Part shown: in pieces, positions 1-6,977 of the stretch
Numbering within the stretch: position 1 is the stretch's first letter
Layout of the letters: every line of letters begins with the position of its first letter
The notes under the pieces: generated by a model
Seen by the model: only the letters and a program-made list of their open reading frames with translations
Database searches by the model: none
What the model was told of the DNA's origin: nothing
Position numbers and translations under genes: made by a program
Source: Saprospiraceae bacterium
GTDB lineage: Bacteria > Bacteroidota > Bacteroidia > Chitinophagales > Saprospiraceae
NCBI GenBank assembly: GCA_020528935.1
Contig: JAJDFU010000102.1
Coordinates: 1-12,229 of the forward strand
Direction: 5' to 3'
Length of the DNA: 12,229 nt

Positions 1-1
1 G

Positions 2-160
2 GATAAAAGAGTGTTCGCCTTCAAGTTCATCACCCGCGACAGCCTGGAAGAGAAGATCCTGCGCCTGCAGGAGCGGAAAACCCAACTGGCCGAAGATATT
101 CTCGAACGGAGCCGGCGGCCGGTCTTTTCCAGGGAAGAACTGGAATACCTGCTCGCCTGA
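2..160 (+). CDS. SNF2-family DEAD/DEAH-box helicase, C-terminal end (partial)
   Basis: The last 52 codons and TGA stop of a gene whose start lies outside the window. The reading frame gives a charged helical tail with the pattern KFITRDSLEEKILRLQERK, then a short segment ending in ELEYLLA. In SNF2/Swi2 ATPases the segment after the second RecA lobe has this form (F-I-T-x-D-S/T-x-E-E-K-I-L-x-L-Q-x-x-K, then a helix and a terminal L-x-x-L-L). These proteins are ATP-driven double-stranded DNA translocases that remodel protein-DNA complexes. The ATPase motifs are not in the window, so the family call rests on this tail alone. No convincing terminator follows; a short TTCC/GGAA inverted repeat just after the stop is too small to count. 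Confidence 0.75.
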   Translation, partial: DKRVFAFKFITRDSLEEKILRLQERKTQLAEDILERSRRPVFSREELEYLLA

Positions 161-350
161 TCCCTTCCGGACGGAAAACCGAAAGAATAGCGAGATCGGT
201 ACAAGGCCTGCTCAGGAGCCTTCCACCCGGCCGGACGAGGCAGAGGTCCATTGGGTTCTTGATATTAAAACGTTCCCGGAACGAAGCCCCGATCGGGCCC
301 GGCGAACACAAGTTGCTCCTCGAACCGTATTTTTCCTGAATTTTTGGGCT

Positions 351-358
351 TAATTTTG
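351..358 (+). promoter_or_regulatory. Bacteroidota-type -7 element upstream of the beta-barrel gene
   Basis: TAATTTTG matches the Bacteroidota -7 consensus TAnnTTTG exactly. It lies 42 bases before the ATG at 401, which leaves a 5' leader of roughly 35 bases. A -33 TTTG at the expected spacing is not clear; the nearest T-rich run is around 330-334. The -7 match and its position are seen in the sequence; promoter function is inferred. Confidence 0.5.
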
Positions 359-400
359 CAAAAAATTCCTTCGTTTTTCTACACTTCAAAATCCATAGCT

Positions 401-874
401 ATGCGACTTTTCAAATTTGTACTCAGCCTGCTTGTCCTGGTCAGCTTGTCGACTCTGGCCCGGGGACAGGCCTTCATTTCAGCCGGCCCGGGCCATACGG
501 CCGGCCTCAGCGAGGCCATCTGGGCGCGCGGCGGATACCAGTTCACCGAAAACTGGCGCGCCGCCGGCACCTTTGCCTTTTTTCTGGACCCCTTCGATAA
601 CACTTCCTTTTTCGAACTGAGTTTCGACGCACACTACATTTTTCCCGTCAGCGAAAACTTTCAGGCGTATCCCTTGGCCGGCATCAATCTGCTCTTCCAA
701 ACTGTCGATGAGGGAGACGGAGATACGGACTTCGGCGTGAATGCCGGCCTGGGCAGTGAGTTCCTGATTAACGATCAGATGAGCATTCCCGCCGAGGTTC
801 GATTCGTGATGGGCGAAGTGGACCGCATCTGGATCGGCCTGGGTTTTCAATACCTGTTCGGACCCCGGCCCTGA
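401..874 (+). CDS. secreted outer-membrane beta-barrel-like protein
   Basis: A 157-residue protein of no specific recognised family. I chose the ATG at 401 over an upstream in-frame ATG at 344. The 401 start gives a classical signal peptide (MRLFKFVLSLLVLVSLSTLA, cleavage near residues 20-23), and the 344 start would lie upstream of the -7 element. The mature part alternates hydrophobic/aromatic and polar residues in short stretches separated by acidic or glycine-rich turns (for example a D/G-rich turn near residues 107-113). It closes with an aromatic strand (IGLGFQYLF). This is the look of a small, roughly eight-stranded OmpA/OmpW-like barrel inserted in the outer membrane. No peptidoglycan-binding domain follows. 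The gene seems to stand alone: it has its own promoter and is followed by a possible hairpin terminator at 920-949. Barrel topology is inferred from the residue pattern. Confidence 0.65.
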   Translation: MRLFKFVLSLLVLVSLSTLARGQAFISAGPGHTAGLSEAIWARGGYQFTENWRAAGTFAFFLDPFDNTSFFELSFDAHYIFPVSENFQAYPLAGINLLFQTVDEGDGDTDFGVNAGLGSEFLINDQMSIPAEVRFVMGEVDRIWIGLGFQYLFGPRP

Positions 875-919
875 TGGCCGAAAAGCCAACGGGCCGAAAA
901 GTGGATTTCGGACTCGCAG

Positions 920-949
920 GGCATGGAAAAAGATATTTTTTTTCATGCC
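920..949 (+). terminator. possible terminator hairpin after the beta-barrel gene
   Basis: The arms GGCATGGAAAAA (920-931) and TTTTTTCATGCC (938-949) pair over 12 positions with one G-U pair and a 6-base loop. The stem carries an A-run on the left and a T-run on the right, so it could act in both directions. It lies 46 bases after the stop of the upstream gene and ends 3 bases before the putative -33 box of the next promoter. There is no U-tract after the stem, so termination is only plausible. Confidence 0.4.
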
Positions 950-951
950 GG

Positions 952-981
952 TTTGCCGCAAGGTAGAGTTTTATATATTTG
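952..981 (+). promoter_or_regulatory. Bacteroidota promoter of the TRL-like lipoprotein gene
   Basis: TTTG at 952-955 (-33) and TATATTTG at 974-981 (-7, exact TAnnTTTG) are separated by 18 bases, close to the usual 19-21 for the Bacteroidota primary sigma factor. The ATG lies 31 bases after the -7 element, giving a leader of about 25 bases. This is the best promoter match in the window. Confidence 0.6.
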
Positions 982-1012
982 GCCAAGTTTATCATTTTTA
1001 AAACCCTTTGTG

Positions 1013-1315
1013 ATGAAAAAACTGCTACTTATCGCGGCGATCGCGACGTTCTTTGCCGGCTGTGCGGTAGGCCCGCTTCCGGGTGTCATTTACACAGGAG
1101 CTGACTACGGTCTTGATGCTACTGCCAATACGGTAGGATCCAAGGTCGGAACGGCTCAAGCTCAAGCCATTCTGGGCATTGTAGCCACCGGAGATGCCTC
1201 CATTAACACTGCTGCCAAAAAGGCCGGCATCTCCCGTATTTCTCACGTGGACTACAAGGTGAAAAATATCATCGGCGTTTACATTACCTACGAAATCTAC
1301 GTTTACGGCGAATAA
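1013..1315 (+). CDS. TRL-like family lipoprotein
   Basis: A 100-residue predicted lipoprotein. The ATG at 1013 is preferred over the in-frame ATG at 923, because it begins a lipoprotein signal (MKKLLLIAAIATFFAGC, lipobox F-A-G-C, lipidated Cys17) and lies just after the promoter at 952-981. The mature part carries the signature of the TRL-like family: GPLPGVIYT near residues 20-28, GSKVGTAQAQAILGIVATGD at 42-61, DASINTAAKKAGI at 61-73 and HVDYK at 79-83, ending in VYGE. TRL-like proteins are small lipoproteins found across Gram-negative bacteria. Their name comes from a tRNA-associated locus and no biochemical role is established. The product should sit in the periplasm, anchored to a membrane by its lipid. 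It appears monocistronic, with its own promoter and terminator. Confidence 0.85.
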   Translation: MKKLLLIAAIATFFAGCAVGPLPGVIYTGADYGLDATANTVGSKVGTAQAQAILGIVATGDASINTAAKKAGISRISHVDYKVKNIIGVYITYEIYVYGE

Positions 1316-1342
1316 TCAACCGTTGCGTAACACCTGAACAGT

Positions 1343-1378
1343 AGAGGAGCTTTGCCCCGGCGAGGCTCCTCTTTCTCT
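1343..1378 (+). terminator. hairpin terminator after the TRL-like gene
   Basis: AGAGGAGC (1343-1350) pairs perfectly with GCTCCTCT (1365-1372) across a 14-base loop. A pyrimidine/T-rich tail (tttctctt) follows. It lies 27 bases after the stop codon, the position expected for an intrinsic terminator. Confidence 0.7.
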
Positions 1379-1444
1379 TCCACGGCCATTCAATGCGCCT
1401 GGTAGAAAATGCCTACCTTCCATCCCGGAACAAATTTCGGTTTG

Positions 1445-1957
1445 ATGAAACTCCAACTGCTTTTTTTTCTAATGTGCTTTTCCGGTATGATGGCCACTGC
1501 GCAGTCGACGGATAAATACATGAAGGTACTCTATCGAGACAGTGTGAACCTGTATTTCATAAAACCTCTGGATTTCAAACCGGAAAACACCAAGCTTCAG
1601 CTGGAAGCGGATTTTACCTACAACGATTATAGCTATCCATCGGCCCTGGACAGCACCGTCGTAATGAACTTCACCCTGCAAAGCAAAAGTCCGATCCGGG
1701 AGCTCGAATCCGTGCACCTTGGCAACCAGGATTTCAGTACTCCCGGCGAGCAGGTCGAGTTATTTTTCATCGAACAACAAAAAGGGGACTGGCACAGCCG
1801 GTTCAGTCTTTCCATGCCGTATGGCCAGTTCAAGGCCTTGCTCGAACAAGGGGAGGAGATGCCCGTTGTGATCCATACCGCAACCGAATCATACCGCTTT
1901 ACCGGGCATAAAGATTGGGCGAAGATGTCGGCTGCCTGTTTAAGTGTTTTTCCCTGA
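1445..1957 (+). CDS. secreted protein of unknown family
   Basis: 170 residues; I do not recognise the family. The start at 1445 is preferred over 1409 because it opens directly on a signal peptide (MKLQLLFFLMCFSGMMATAQ, cleavage around residues 18-20). The T/A-Q-S junction is typical of Bacteroidota exported proteins. No lipobox cysteine sits at the cleavage site. The mature protein is polar and probably beta-rich, with an aromatic N-terminal part (KYMKVLYRDSVNLYFI) and repeated Phe/Tyr-containing strands, so a soluble periplasmic or surface protein is plausible. The stop at 1955-1957 is separated by only 2 bases from the ATG of the next gene, so the two are very probably co-transcribed and perhaps translationally coupled. 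A weak -7-like TACCTTC at 1414-1420 precedes it, without a good -33 box. Function unknown. Confidence 0.75.
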   Translation: MKLQLLFFLMCFSGMMATAQSTDKYMKVLYRDSVNLYFIKPLDFKPENTKLQLEADFTYNDYSYPSALDSTVVMNFTLQSKSPIRELESVHLGNQDFSTPGEQVELFFIEQQKGDWHSRFSLSMPYGQFKALLEQGEEMPVVIHTATESYRFTGHKDWAKMSAACLSVFP

Positions 1958-1959
1958 TC

Positions 1960-2577
1960 ATGGATGCCCAATTCTACAGCAGTGTAGAGTGGCGGTGCTT
2001 TGGCTCCGGCGAGTTGCCCCGCGCCTTGGTCGGTTTGTGGACCCAGATGCAGGCCCGCCGGGAACCTGCCCGCACCGATACCTATTTGCTGTTTCCCCAC
2101 GCGCGTACGGTGGGCGTAAAAAAACGAGAGGGCAAACTGGAAGTAAAGGCTTTAATTCAGCCGAAAGAGCGGGCTTTCCGTCTGTCGGCCTTTCCGGATG
2201 AGCAACATCTGGAATCCTGGGAAAAATGGTCGCTGGAGCAAGTGCATTTGGAGCCTTTGCTGGACCAATGGGCAAGCGCTCGGCCGCGCCAGTGGCTCGG
2301 GGTCGAGAAGCGCCGTTGGCTTTTTTACCTCTCCGCCGAAGAGGACGGGCCGGCCAGGGTACAGTGCGAGCTGTCGGAGCTGGAGGTGGAGAAGCAAGTC
2401 CATTGGTCGTTGAGCCTGGAAGCCTTTCCCCTTGGCCCCGATGCCTTTCAGGCTGCCCTTCGGGCTGCCCGGCTTGTCGTAGAGCCCGCACTGCAGAGGC
2501 TGCCGGCTTCCCTGACCGCAGCGCTTCACATCATGTCTTACCCGCATTGGTTGAGCCATTGGCAGATTGAGAAGTAG
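1960..2577 (+). CDS. hypothetical protein, possibly CYTH-like
   Basis: 205 residues, no signal peptide, so probably cytoplasmic. The reading frame is open upstream to 1915, but the ATG at 1960 lies 2 bases after the preceding stop and gives a sensible N terminus. Several features recall CYTH-domain (triphosphate tunnel) proteins: an N-terminal V-E-W-R (residues 9-12), R-T-D-x-Y-L (39-43), VGVKKREGKLEVKAL (51-65), an acidic strand CELSELEV (136-143) and a C-terminal S-Y-P-x-W-L (193-198). CYTH proteins use alternating Glu and basic residues inside a beta tunnel to bind triphosphates with metal ions. The canonical ExExK motif is not intact here: the matching place reads E-W-R. If it is a CYTH relative it may therefore be a divergent or non-catalytic one. 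The coding assignment is firm; the family assignment is a tentative inference. It converges with the minus-strand dehydrogenase gene, 19 bases away. Confidence 0.7.
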   Translation: MDAQFYSSVEWRCFGSGELPRALVGLWTQMQARREPARTDTYLLFPHARTVGVKKREGKLEVKALIQPKERAFRLSAFPDEQHLESWEKWSLEQVHLEPLLDQWASARPRQWLGVEKRRWLFYLSAEEDGPARVQCELSELEVEKQVHWSLSLEAFPLGPDAFQAALRAARLVVEPALQRLPASLTAALHIMSYPHWLSHWQIEK

Positions 2578-2596
2578 GGCCAGCTCTCCGCCCTCT

Positions 2597-3289
2597 CTAC
2601 CAGGGGATGACCTTCCGGTCCCGGAAAAACATTCCGCTGGGGGCCTCCTGCGCGGTGGCCAGCCAAACGGCCGTCTCAGCTCCTTGGGCCGGGCTGCGCG
2701 GGGCGCTCCGGCCGCCCATTTCCGTACGTACCCAGCCCGGGCACATGGAAAAAACCCGTATTCCGAAGGGCCGGAGGTCCTCGGCCATGACGGCCGTGAG
2801 CCCGTTGAGGGCCGTTTTGGACAGGCGGTACGCTGCCCAGCCGCTACCCATGCTGCTGAGGGCTCCCATTCCACTGCTCAGGTGAATGATGCGCGCATTC
2901 GCCGATCGTTTCAGCCGGGGCAACAACACCTGGCTCAGCTGCAGCGGTCCCAGCACGTTCGTTTGCAGGGTTTTATCCATGCTTACCAGGTCTACCCGGC
3001 TGGTATCGCCGCTGTCCGGCATGACGGCCGCATTGTGAACCAGTACATCCAAGCGACCGGAGAAGGGCAGCCGGTCGGGTAGGGTAGCGATGCTCTGCCG
3101 GTCCTGCAGGTCCAGCGCAAGGAAAGAAACGGTAAGTCCCTTTTCCTGCAGGGCGAGCCGGGCAACTTCTCCCTTCTCCGGATCGCGGCTGGTGCCGGTC
3201 ACCTGAAAGCCGGCCCGGGCCAGCTGGCGCGCGATTTCCAGTCCGATGCCGCGGTTGGCACCGGTTACCAGAGCAGTTCGTATCGTCAT
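2597..3289 (-). CDS. short-chain dehydrogenase/reductase (SDR), carbonyl-reductase-like
   Basis: A 230-residue classical SDR on the minus strand, the normal single-domain length. It starts at the ATG complementary to 3287-3289 (MTIRTALVTG); the in-frame ATG 27 bases upstream would add an uncharacteristic tail. Visible motifs are TGANRGIG at residues 9-16 (Rossmann dinucleotide-binding turn), the acidic DL at 60-61, HNAAV at 85-89, the active-site Asn111, Ser138/139, Y154-x-x-x-K158, and PGWVRTEM at 184-191. Basic residue R35 after the second strand (TGTSRDP) suggests NADP(H) preference. These enzymes reduce or oxidise carbonyl/alcohol groups in the cytoplasm. The wording of the motifs resembles carbonyl-reductase-type SDRs, but the substrate cannot be read from sequence. 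It is divergent from pyc, with 73 bases between the two starts. Confidence 0.92.
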   Translation of the reverse strand: MTIRTALVTGANRGIGLEIARQLARAGFQVTGTSRDPEKGEVARLALQEKGLTVSFLALDLQDRQSIATLPDRLPFSGRLDVLVHNAAVMPDSGDTSRVDLVSMDKTLQTNVLGPLQLSQVLLPRLKRSANARIIHLSSGMGALSSMGSGWAAYRLSKTALNGLTAVMAEDLRPFGIRVFSMCPGWVRTEMGGRSAPRSPAQGAETAVWLATAQEAPSGMFFRDRKVIPW

Positions 3290-3335
3290 GGCGTTCGGGT
3301 TTTTACCGGGGTACAAATCCTATCGGTCAAAGTTG

Positions 3336-3344
3336 TATATTTTG
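3336..3344 (+). promoter_or_regulatory. possible -7 element of pyc
   Basis: TATATTTTG resembles the Bacteroidota -7 element TAnnTTTG but with one extra base in the spacer. It lies 18 bases before the pyc ATG. No TTTG is found at the expected -33 distance. It is in the only gap between the divergent SDR and pyc genes, so a promoter is expected here, but this exact site is tentative. Confidence 0.3.
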
Positions 3345-3362
3345 CCCAAATCCCATCCGTAC

Positions 3363-6300
3363 ATGAGCGTGGACATCCGACCCTTTGAAAAGATCCTGGT
3401 AGCTAACCGGGGCGAGATCGCCATTCGCATTTTGCGTGCCGCCAGCGAGCTCAAGCTCCGCACCGTGGCTATTTACACTTGGGAGGACCGCTATTCCCTG
3501 CACCGCTACAAGGCCGATGAGGCCTACCAGGTGGGGGGAGAGCGCGATCCCCTAAAACCCTATCTGGACATCGAAGAGATCTTGCGGGTAGCTAAACGCA
3601 ATGGGGTGGAAGCCATTCATCCGGGTTATGGTTTTTTGTCGGAAAACGTAGAGTTCGCGCGTCGTTGCCGCGAGGAAGGGGTGGTTTTCGTAGGTCCTAG
3701 TCCGGAGACGATGGAGCGGCTAGGCAACAAAGTAGCTGCCAAAACCCTGGCGCGCGAACTCGACATTCCACTCATCGAAGACAGCAAGGAACCGCTGCGC
3801 ACCGTGGAGGTCGCCCTGCAGGAAGCCAAACGGATCGGCTACCCGGTCATCCTGAAAGCCGCCTCCGGAGGCGGCGGGCGGGGTATGCGGGTGGTGCGCA
3901 GCGACGATCAGCTGCGGGCTGCCTTGCCCGAGGCGCAGAGCGAGGCTGGCAAGGCATTTGGGGATGAGACGGTTTTTCTGGAGAAATTCATCGAAAACCC
4001 CAAGCATATCGAGGTGCAGATCCTGGGCGATCGATACGGCAAGATGGTCCACCTGTTCGAGCGCGACTGTTCGGTACAGCGCCGCTTTCAGAAGGTCGTC
4101 GAGGTCGCACCCTGCCCCTCGATCCGGCCCGATACCAGGGAAAAACTGTACCAATACGCTCTTCGGCTGTGCCGCGAGGTCGACTACAGCCATGCCGGCA
4201 CCGTGGAGTTTTTGGTAGATGCCGAGGAGCAGGTGTACTTCATCGAGGTCAATCCCCGCATCCAGGTCGAACACACCATCACCGAGGAGATAACGGGCAT
4301 CGATATCGTGCGCAGCCAGTTTTTGATCGCCATGGGCTACCCCATGGACGACCCCCGCTTGCGCATCGGTAGCCAGAGCGATGTACAGCTGTCCGGCTAC
4401 GCCATTCAGTGTCGCATTACGACGGAAGACCCCGCCAACGACTTCAAGCCGGACTACGGCACCCTGCTCGCCTACCGCAGCGCCAGCGGCATGGGCATTC
4501 GCCTCGATGCCGGCAGTGCCTTTCCCGGGGCTGTGATCTCTCCGTTTTTCGACAGCATGCTGGTAAAGGTCACTGCCTGGGGGCGCACCCTGCCCGGTGC
4601 AGCGCAGCGCCTGCACCGCGCCCTGCGCGAGTTTCGCATCCGCGGGGTGAAGACCAACATCGGCTTCCTACTCCATCTCTTGCAGCATCCTACGTTTCAG
4701 CAGGGTCTGGCTACGGTGGGTTTCATTCAGGCCCATCCCGAACTGCTGGAGCCGCCCCGCTGGCGCGACCGCGGTACCAAAATGCTGCGCTACCTCGCCG
4801 AGGTGATCGTCAACGGTCATCCGGATGTAAAAAACCGGGATACCCAGCGGTCGTTTCGCGAGCCCGTGGTGCCGCCATTCGATCTTTCTGCTCCCTATCC
4901 GAAGGGTTCCAAAGACCGCCTGCAGGAACTGGGGCCGGAGGGCTTTGCCCGGTGGCTGAAGGAGCAGCCCGCCATACAATACACCGATACCACCTTCCGC
5001 GACGCCCATCAGTCCCTGCTGGCCACGCGCATGCGCACCCGCGATATGTTGCAGGTGGCCGAATCCTTTGCCCGCCATCACGGGGGCGATGTGTTCTCCA
5101 TGGAAGTGTGGGGCGGCGCCACCTTCGACGTAGCCCTGCGCTTTCTGAAGGAATGCCCCTGGGAGCGACTGCGCCTGCTCCGCGAGGCCATGCCCAACAT
5201 CTGTCTGCAGATGCTGTTGCGCGGCTCCAACGCTGTGGGATATACCGCCTACCCGGACAACCTGATCGAGAAGTTTGTGGAGCAGGCTGCTGAAACGGGT
5301 ATCGACATTTTCCGCATTTTCGATTCCCTCAACTGGGTAGAAGCCATGCGCACCAGCATTCGCACTGTGCGCGAGCGCACCCGGTCGGTGGCCGAGGCCT
5401 GCCTGTGCTATACCGGCGACATTTCCGATCCCGGGCGCAGCAAGTTCGACCTGGACTACTATCTGGAACTGGCCCGTCAGCTGGAAGGCGAGGGGGCTCA
5501 CATCATCGCCATCAAGGACATGGCCGGCCTGCTCAAGCCGCAGGCCGCCGAAATGCTGATCGAAGGCCTGAAGCGCACCGTGTCTGTGCCCATCCACCTG
5601 CATACCCACGATACCTCCTCTATCCAGGCGGCCACGTACATGCGAGCGATTGAGGCCGGTGTGGATGTGGTGGATGTCGCCATCAGCTCCATGTCCGGCC
5701 TGACCTCCCAGCCCAGTTTCAATTCGGTAGTGGCCATGCTCCAAGGCCATGCCCGCGAGAACGAGCTGGATCTGCAGCAACTCAATCCGTTTTCCCACTA
5801 TTGGGAGGCCGTGCGCGAATACTATTACCCTTTCGAAACGGAACTCCGGGCCGGTACCGCCGAAGTGTACGAGCACGAGATTCCCGGTGGTCAATACTCC
5901 AACCTGCGTCCTCAGGCCCGGGCCCTGGGCCTGGAAGATCAATTCGAGACCATCAAAAAAAACTATCGCCTGGCCAATCAGCTGCTGGGCGACCTCATCA
6001 AGGTGACCCCTTCCTCCAAGGTGGTGGGCGACCTGGCCATGTTTATGACCTCCAACCGGCTCACGGCCGAAGAGGTGCTGGAGCGCGGCCGGGACCTCTC
6101 CTTCCCGGACAGCGTAAAGGCCCTGATGCGCGGCGATCTGGGGCAGATCAAGGGGGGATTCCCCCGGCGCATGCAGGAGCTGGTGCTCAAAGGAGAGGAG
6201 CCCTATACCGACCGGCCCAATGCCCACCTGGCCCCCGTGGACTTCGAGAGCGAACTGCCCGCCTTCCGGGAGGAGTTCGGCGAACTACTGAGCCTGAACG

Positions 6301-6821
6301 ACTTTTTGTCGTTCAAGCTGTACCCCAAGGTGTTCCGGGCTTATCGCGACCATTTTGAGCGCTTCGGCGAAGTGCGCAACCTGCCAACGCCTGCTTTCTT
6401 TTTCGGGCTGGAGCCCAACCAGGAGATCATGGTTGAACTGGATCGGGGAAAAAACGTACTGGTGCAATACCTCAATACAACCGAACCGGATGAGCAGGGT
6501 ACCCGCCTGGTGTTCTTTCAACTCAATGGGCAGACCCGATCCATCCCTGTGCAGGATGCCAGCCTCACGGCCCAGATCAAGCGCAATAAGAAGGTGGAGA
6601 AGGAAAGCGAGATCGGCTCCCCCCTGCAGGGCAACCTGTCTCGCATCCTCGTAGAAGCCGGGCAAGAGGTGCAGGCCAACGATCCGCTGTTCATCATTGA
6701 GGCCATGAAAATGGAGAGCACAATCACGGCCCCCCGAACAGGCCGGGTGGGTAAGATCGTCCTGGAGGAAAAGACCCTGGTCGAGCAGGACGACGTGGTC
6801 CTGGAACTGGAAAAAATATGA
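3363..6821 (+). CDS. pyc: pyruvate carboxylase, single-chain, biotin-dependent
   Basis: A 1152-residue enzyme of full length for the single-chain pyruvate carboxylase family. It makes oxaloacetate from pyruvate, bicarbonate and ATP in the cytoplasm. I chose the ATG at 3363 because the biotin carboxylase domain starts there (KILVANRGEIAIR at residues 10-22); the longer frame from 3246 would run through the promoter and the neighbouring gene. Domains in order: biotin carboxylase (about 1-450), with the ATP-grasp glycine loop ASGGGGRGM at 167-175 and active-site EVNPRIQVEHT at 295-305; carboxyltransferase (about 535-830), with DTTFRDAHQS at 542-551, carbamylated Lys718 in KDMAGLL, and metal ligands H747 and H749 in HLHTHDT; a linker/PYC-OADA region; and the C-terminal biotin carrier domain, with EAMKMES at 1113-1119 and biotinylated Lys1116, 36 residues from the end. 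No catalytic residue looks lost. Acetyl-CoA activation is usual in the family but cannot be judged here. pckA follows on the same strand. Confidence 0.98.
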   Translation: MSVDIRPFEKILVANRGEIAIRILRAASELKLRTVAIYTWEDRYSLHRYKADEAYQVGGERDPLKPYLDIEEILRVAKRNGVEAIHPGYGFLSENVEFARRCREEGVVFVGPSPETMERLGNKVAAKTLARELDIPLIEDSKEPLRTVEVALQEAKRIGYPVILKAASGGGGRGMRVVRSDDQLRAALPEAQSEAGKAFGDETVFLEKFIENPKHIEVQILGDRYGKMVHLFERDCSVQRRFQKVVEVAPCPSIRPDTREKLYQYALRLCREVDYSHAGTVEFLVDAEEQVYFIEVNPRIQVEHTITEEITGIDIVRSQFLIAMGYPMDDPRLRIGSQSDVQLSGYAIQCRITTEDPANDFKPDYGTLLAYRSASGMGIRLDAGSAFPGAVISPFFDSMLVKVTAWGRTLPGAAQRLHRALREFRIRGVKTNIGFLLHLLQHPTFQQGLATVGFIQAHPELLEPPRWRDRGTKMLRYLAEVIVNGHPDVKNRDTQRSFREPVVPPFDLSAPYPKGSKDRLQELGPEGFARWLKEQPAIQYTDTTFRDAHQSLLATRMRTRDMLQVAESFARHHGGDVFSMEVWGGATFDVALRFLKECPWERLRLLREAMPNICLQMLLRGSNAVGYTAYPDNLIEKFVEQAAETGIDIFRIFDSLNWVEAMRTSIRTVRERTRSVAEACLCYTGDISDPGRSKFDLDYYLELARQLEGEGAHIIAIKDMAGLLKPQAAEMLIEGLKRTVSVPIHLHTHDTSSIQAATYMRAIEAGVDVVDVAISSMSGLTSQPSFNSVVAMLQGHARENELDLQQLNPFSHYWEAVREYYYPFETELRAGTAEVYEHEIPGGQYSNLRPQARALGLEDQFETIKKNYRLANQLLGDLIKVTPSSKVVGDLAMFMTSNRLTAEEVLERGRDLSFPDSVKALMRGDLGQIKGGFPRRMQELVLKGEEPYTDRPNAHLAPVDFESELPAFREEFGELLSLNDFLSFKLYPKVFRAYRDHFERFGEVRNLPTPAFFFGLEPNQEIMVELDRGKNVLVQYLNTTEPDEQGTRLVFFQLNGQTRSIPVQDASLTAQIKRNKKVEKESEIGSPLQGNLSRILVEAGQEVQANDPLFIIEAMKMESTITAPRTGRVGKIVLEEKTLVEQDDVVLELEKI

Positions 6822-6977
6822 CAAAAATCACTGTGGCATCCCGGCCTATGCCTCCGGCGGATCGTGGGCAGGCCCAAAATAAAGTGCTACCTTGGCAGCC
6901 GAAAATCGCGAGGAAGCAGCCCTGGCGGTGAGCTTCCATTCGCTCGTTCTGTAATCCTTGACCAAAGACGCAAACCG

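Noticed and set aside
161..400. Small gene between the helicase end and the beta-barrel gene
   Set aside because: The only sizeable frame (minus strand 30-389) overlaps the helicase end and the promoter and has a Pro/Arg/Gly-rich, non-protein-like composition.
876..901. 10-base direct repeat GGCCGAAAAG at 876-885 and 892-901
   Set aside because: Only two short copies right after a stop codon, with no further copies nearby; chance or a small duplication explains it.
479..961. 160-codon minus-strand frame over the beta-barrel gene
   Set aside because: Low-complexity antisense composition. The plus-strand frame has a signal peptide and a promoter.
3720..6227. Long minus-strand open frames opposite pyc (298 and 519 codons)
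   Set aside because: They are antisense shadows of a GC-rich coding gene whose protein is complete with all catalytic motifs. Their translations show no recognisable domain and have a biased His/Gly/Leu/Gln composition.
6888..6894. TACCTTG as a pckA promoter -7 element
   Set aside because: Imperfect match, no -33 box at the right distance, and about 80 bases of leader; too weak to list as a feature.
6822..6977. Terminator or riboswitch between pyc and pckA
   Set aside because: Only a 5-bp GGCAT/ATGCC stem near 6838-6855 was seen, with no T-tract and no recognisable riboswitch core.
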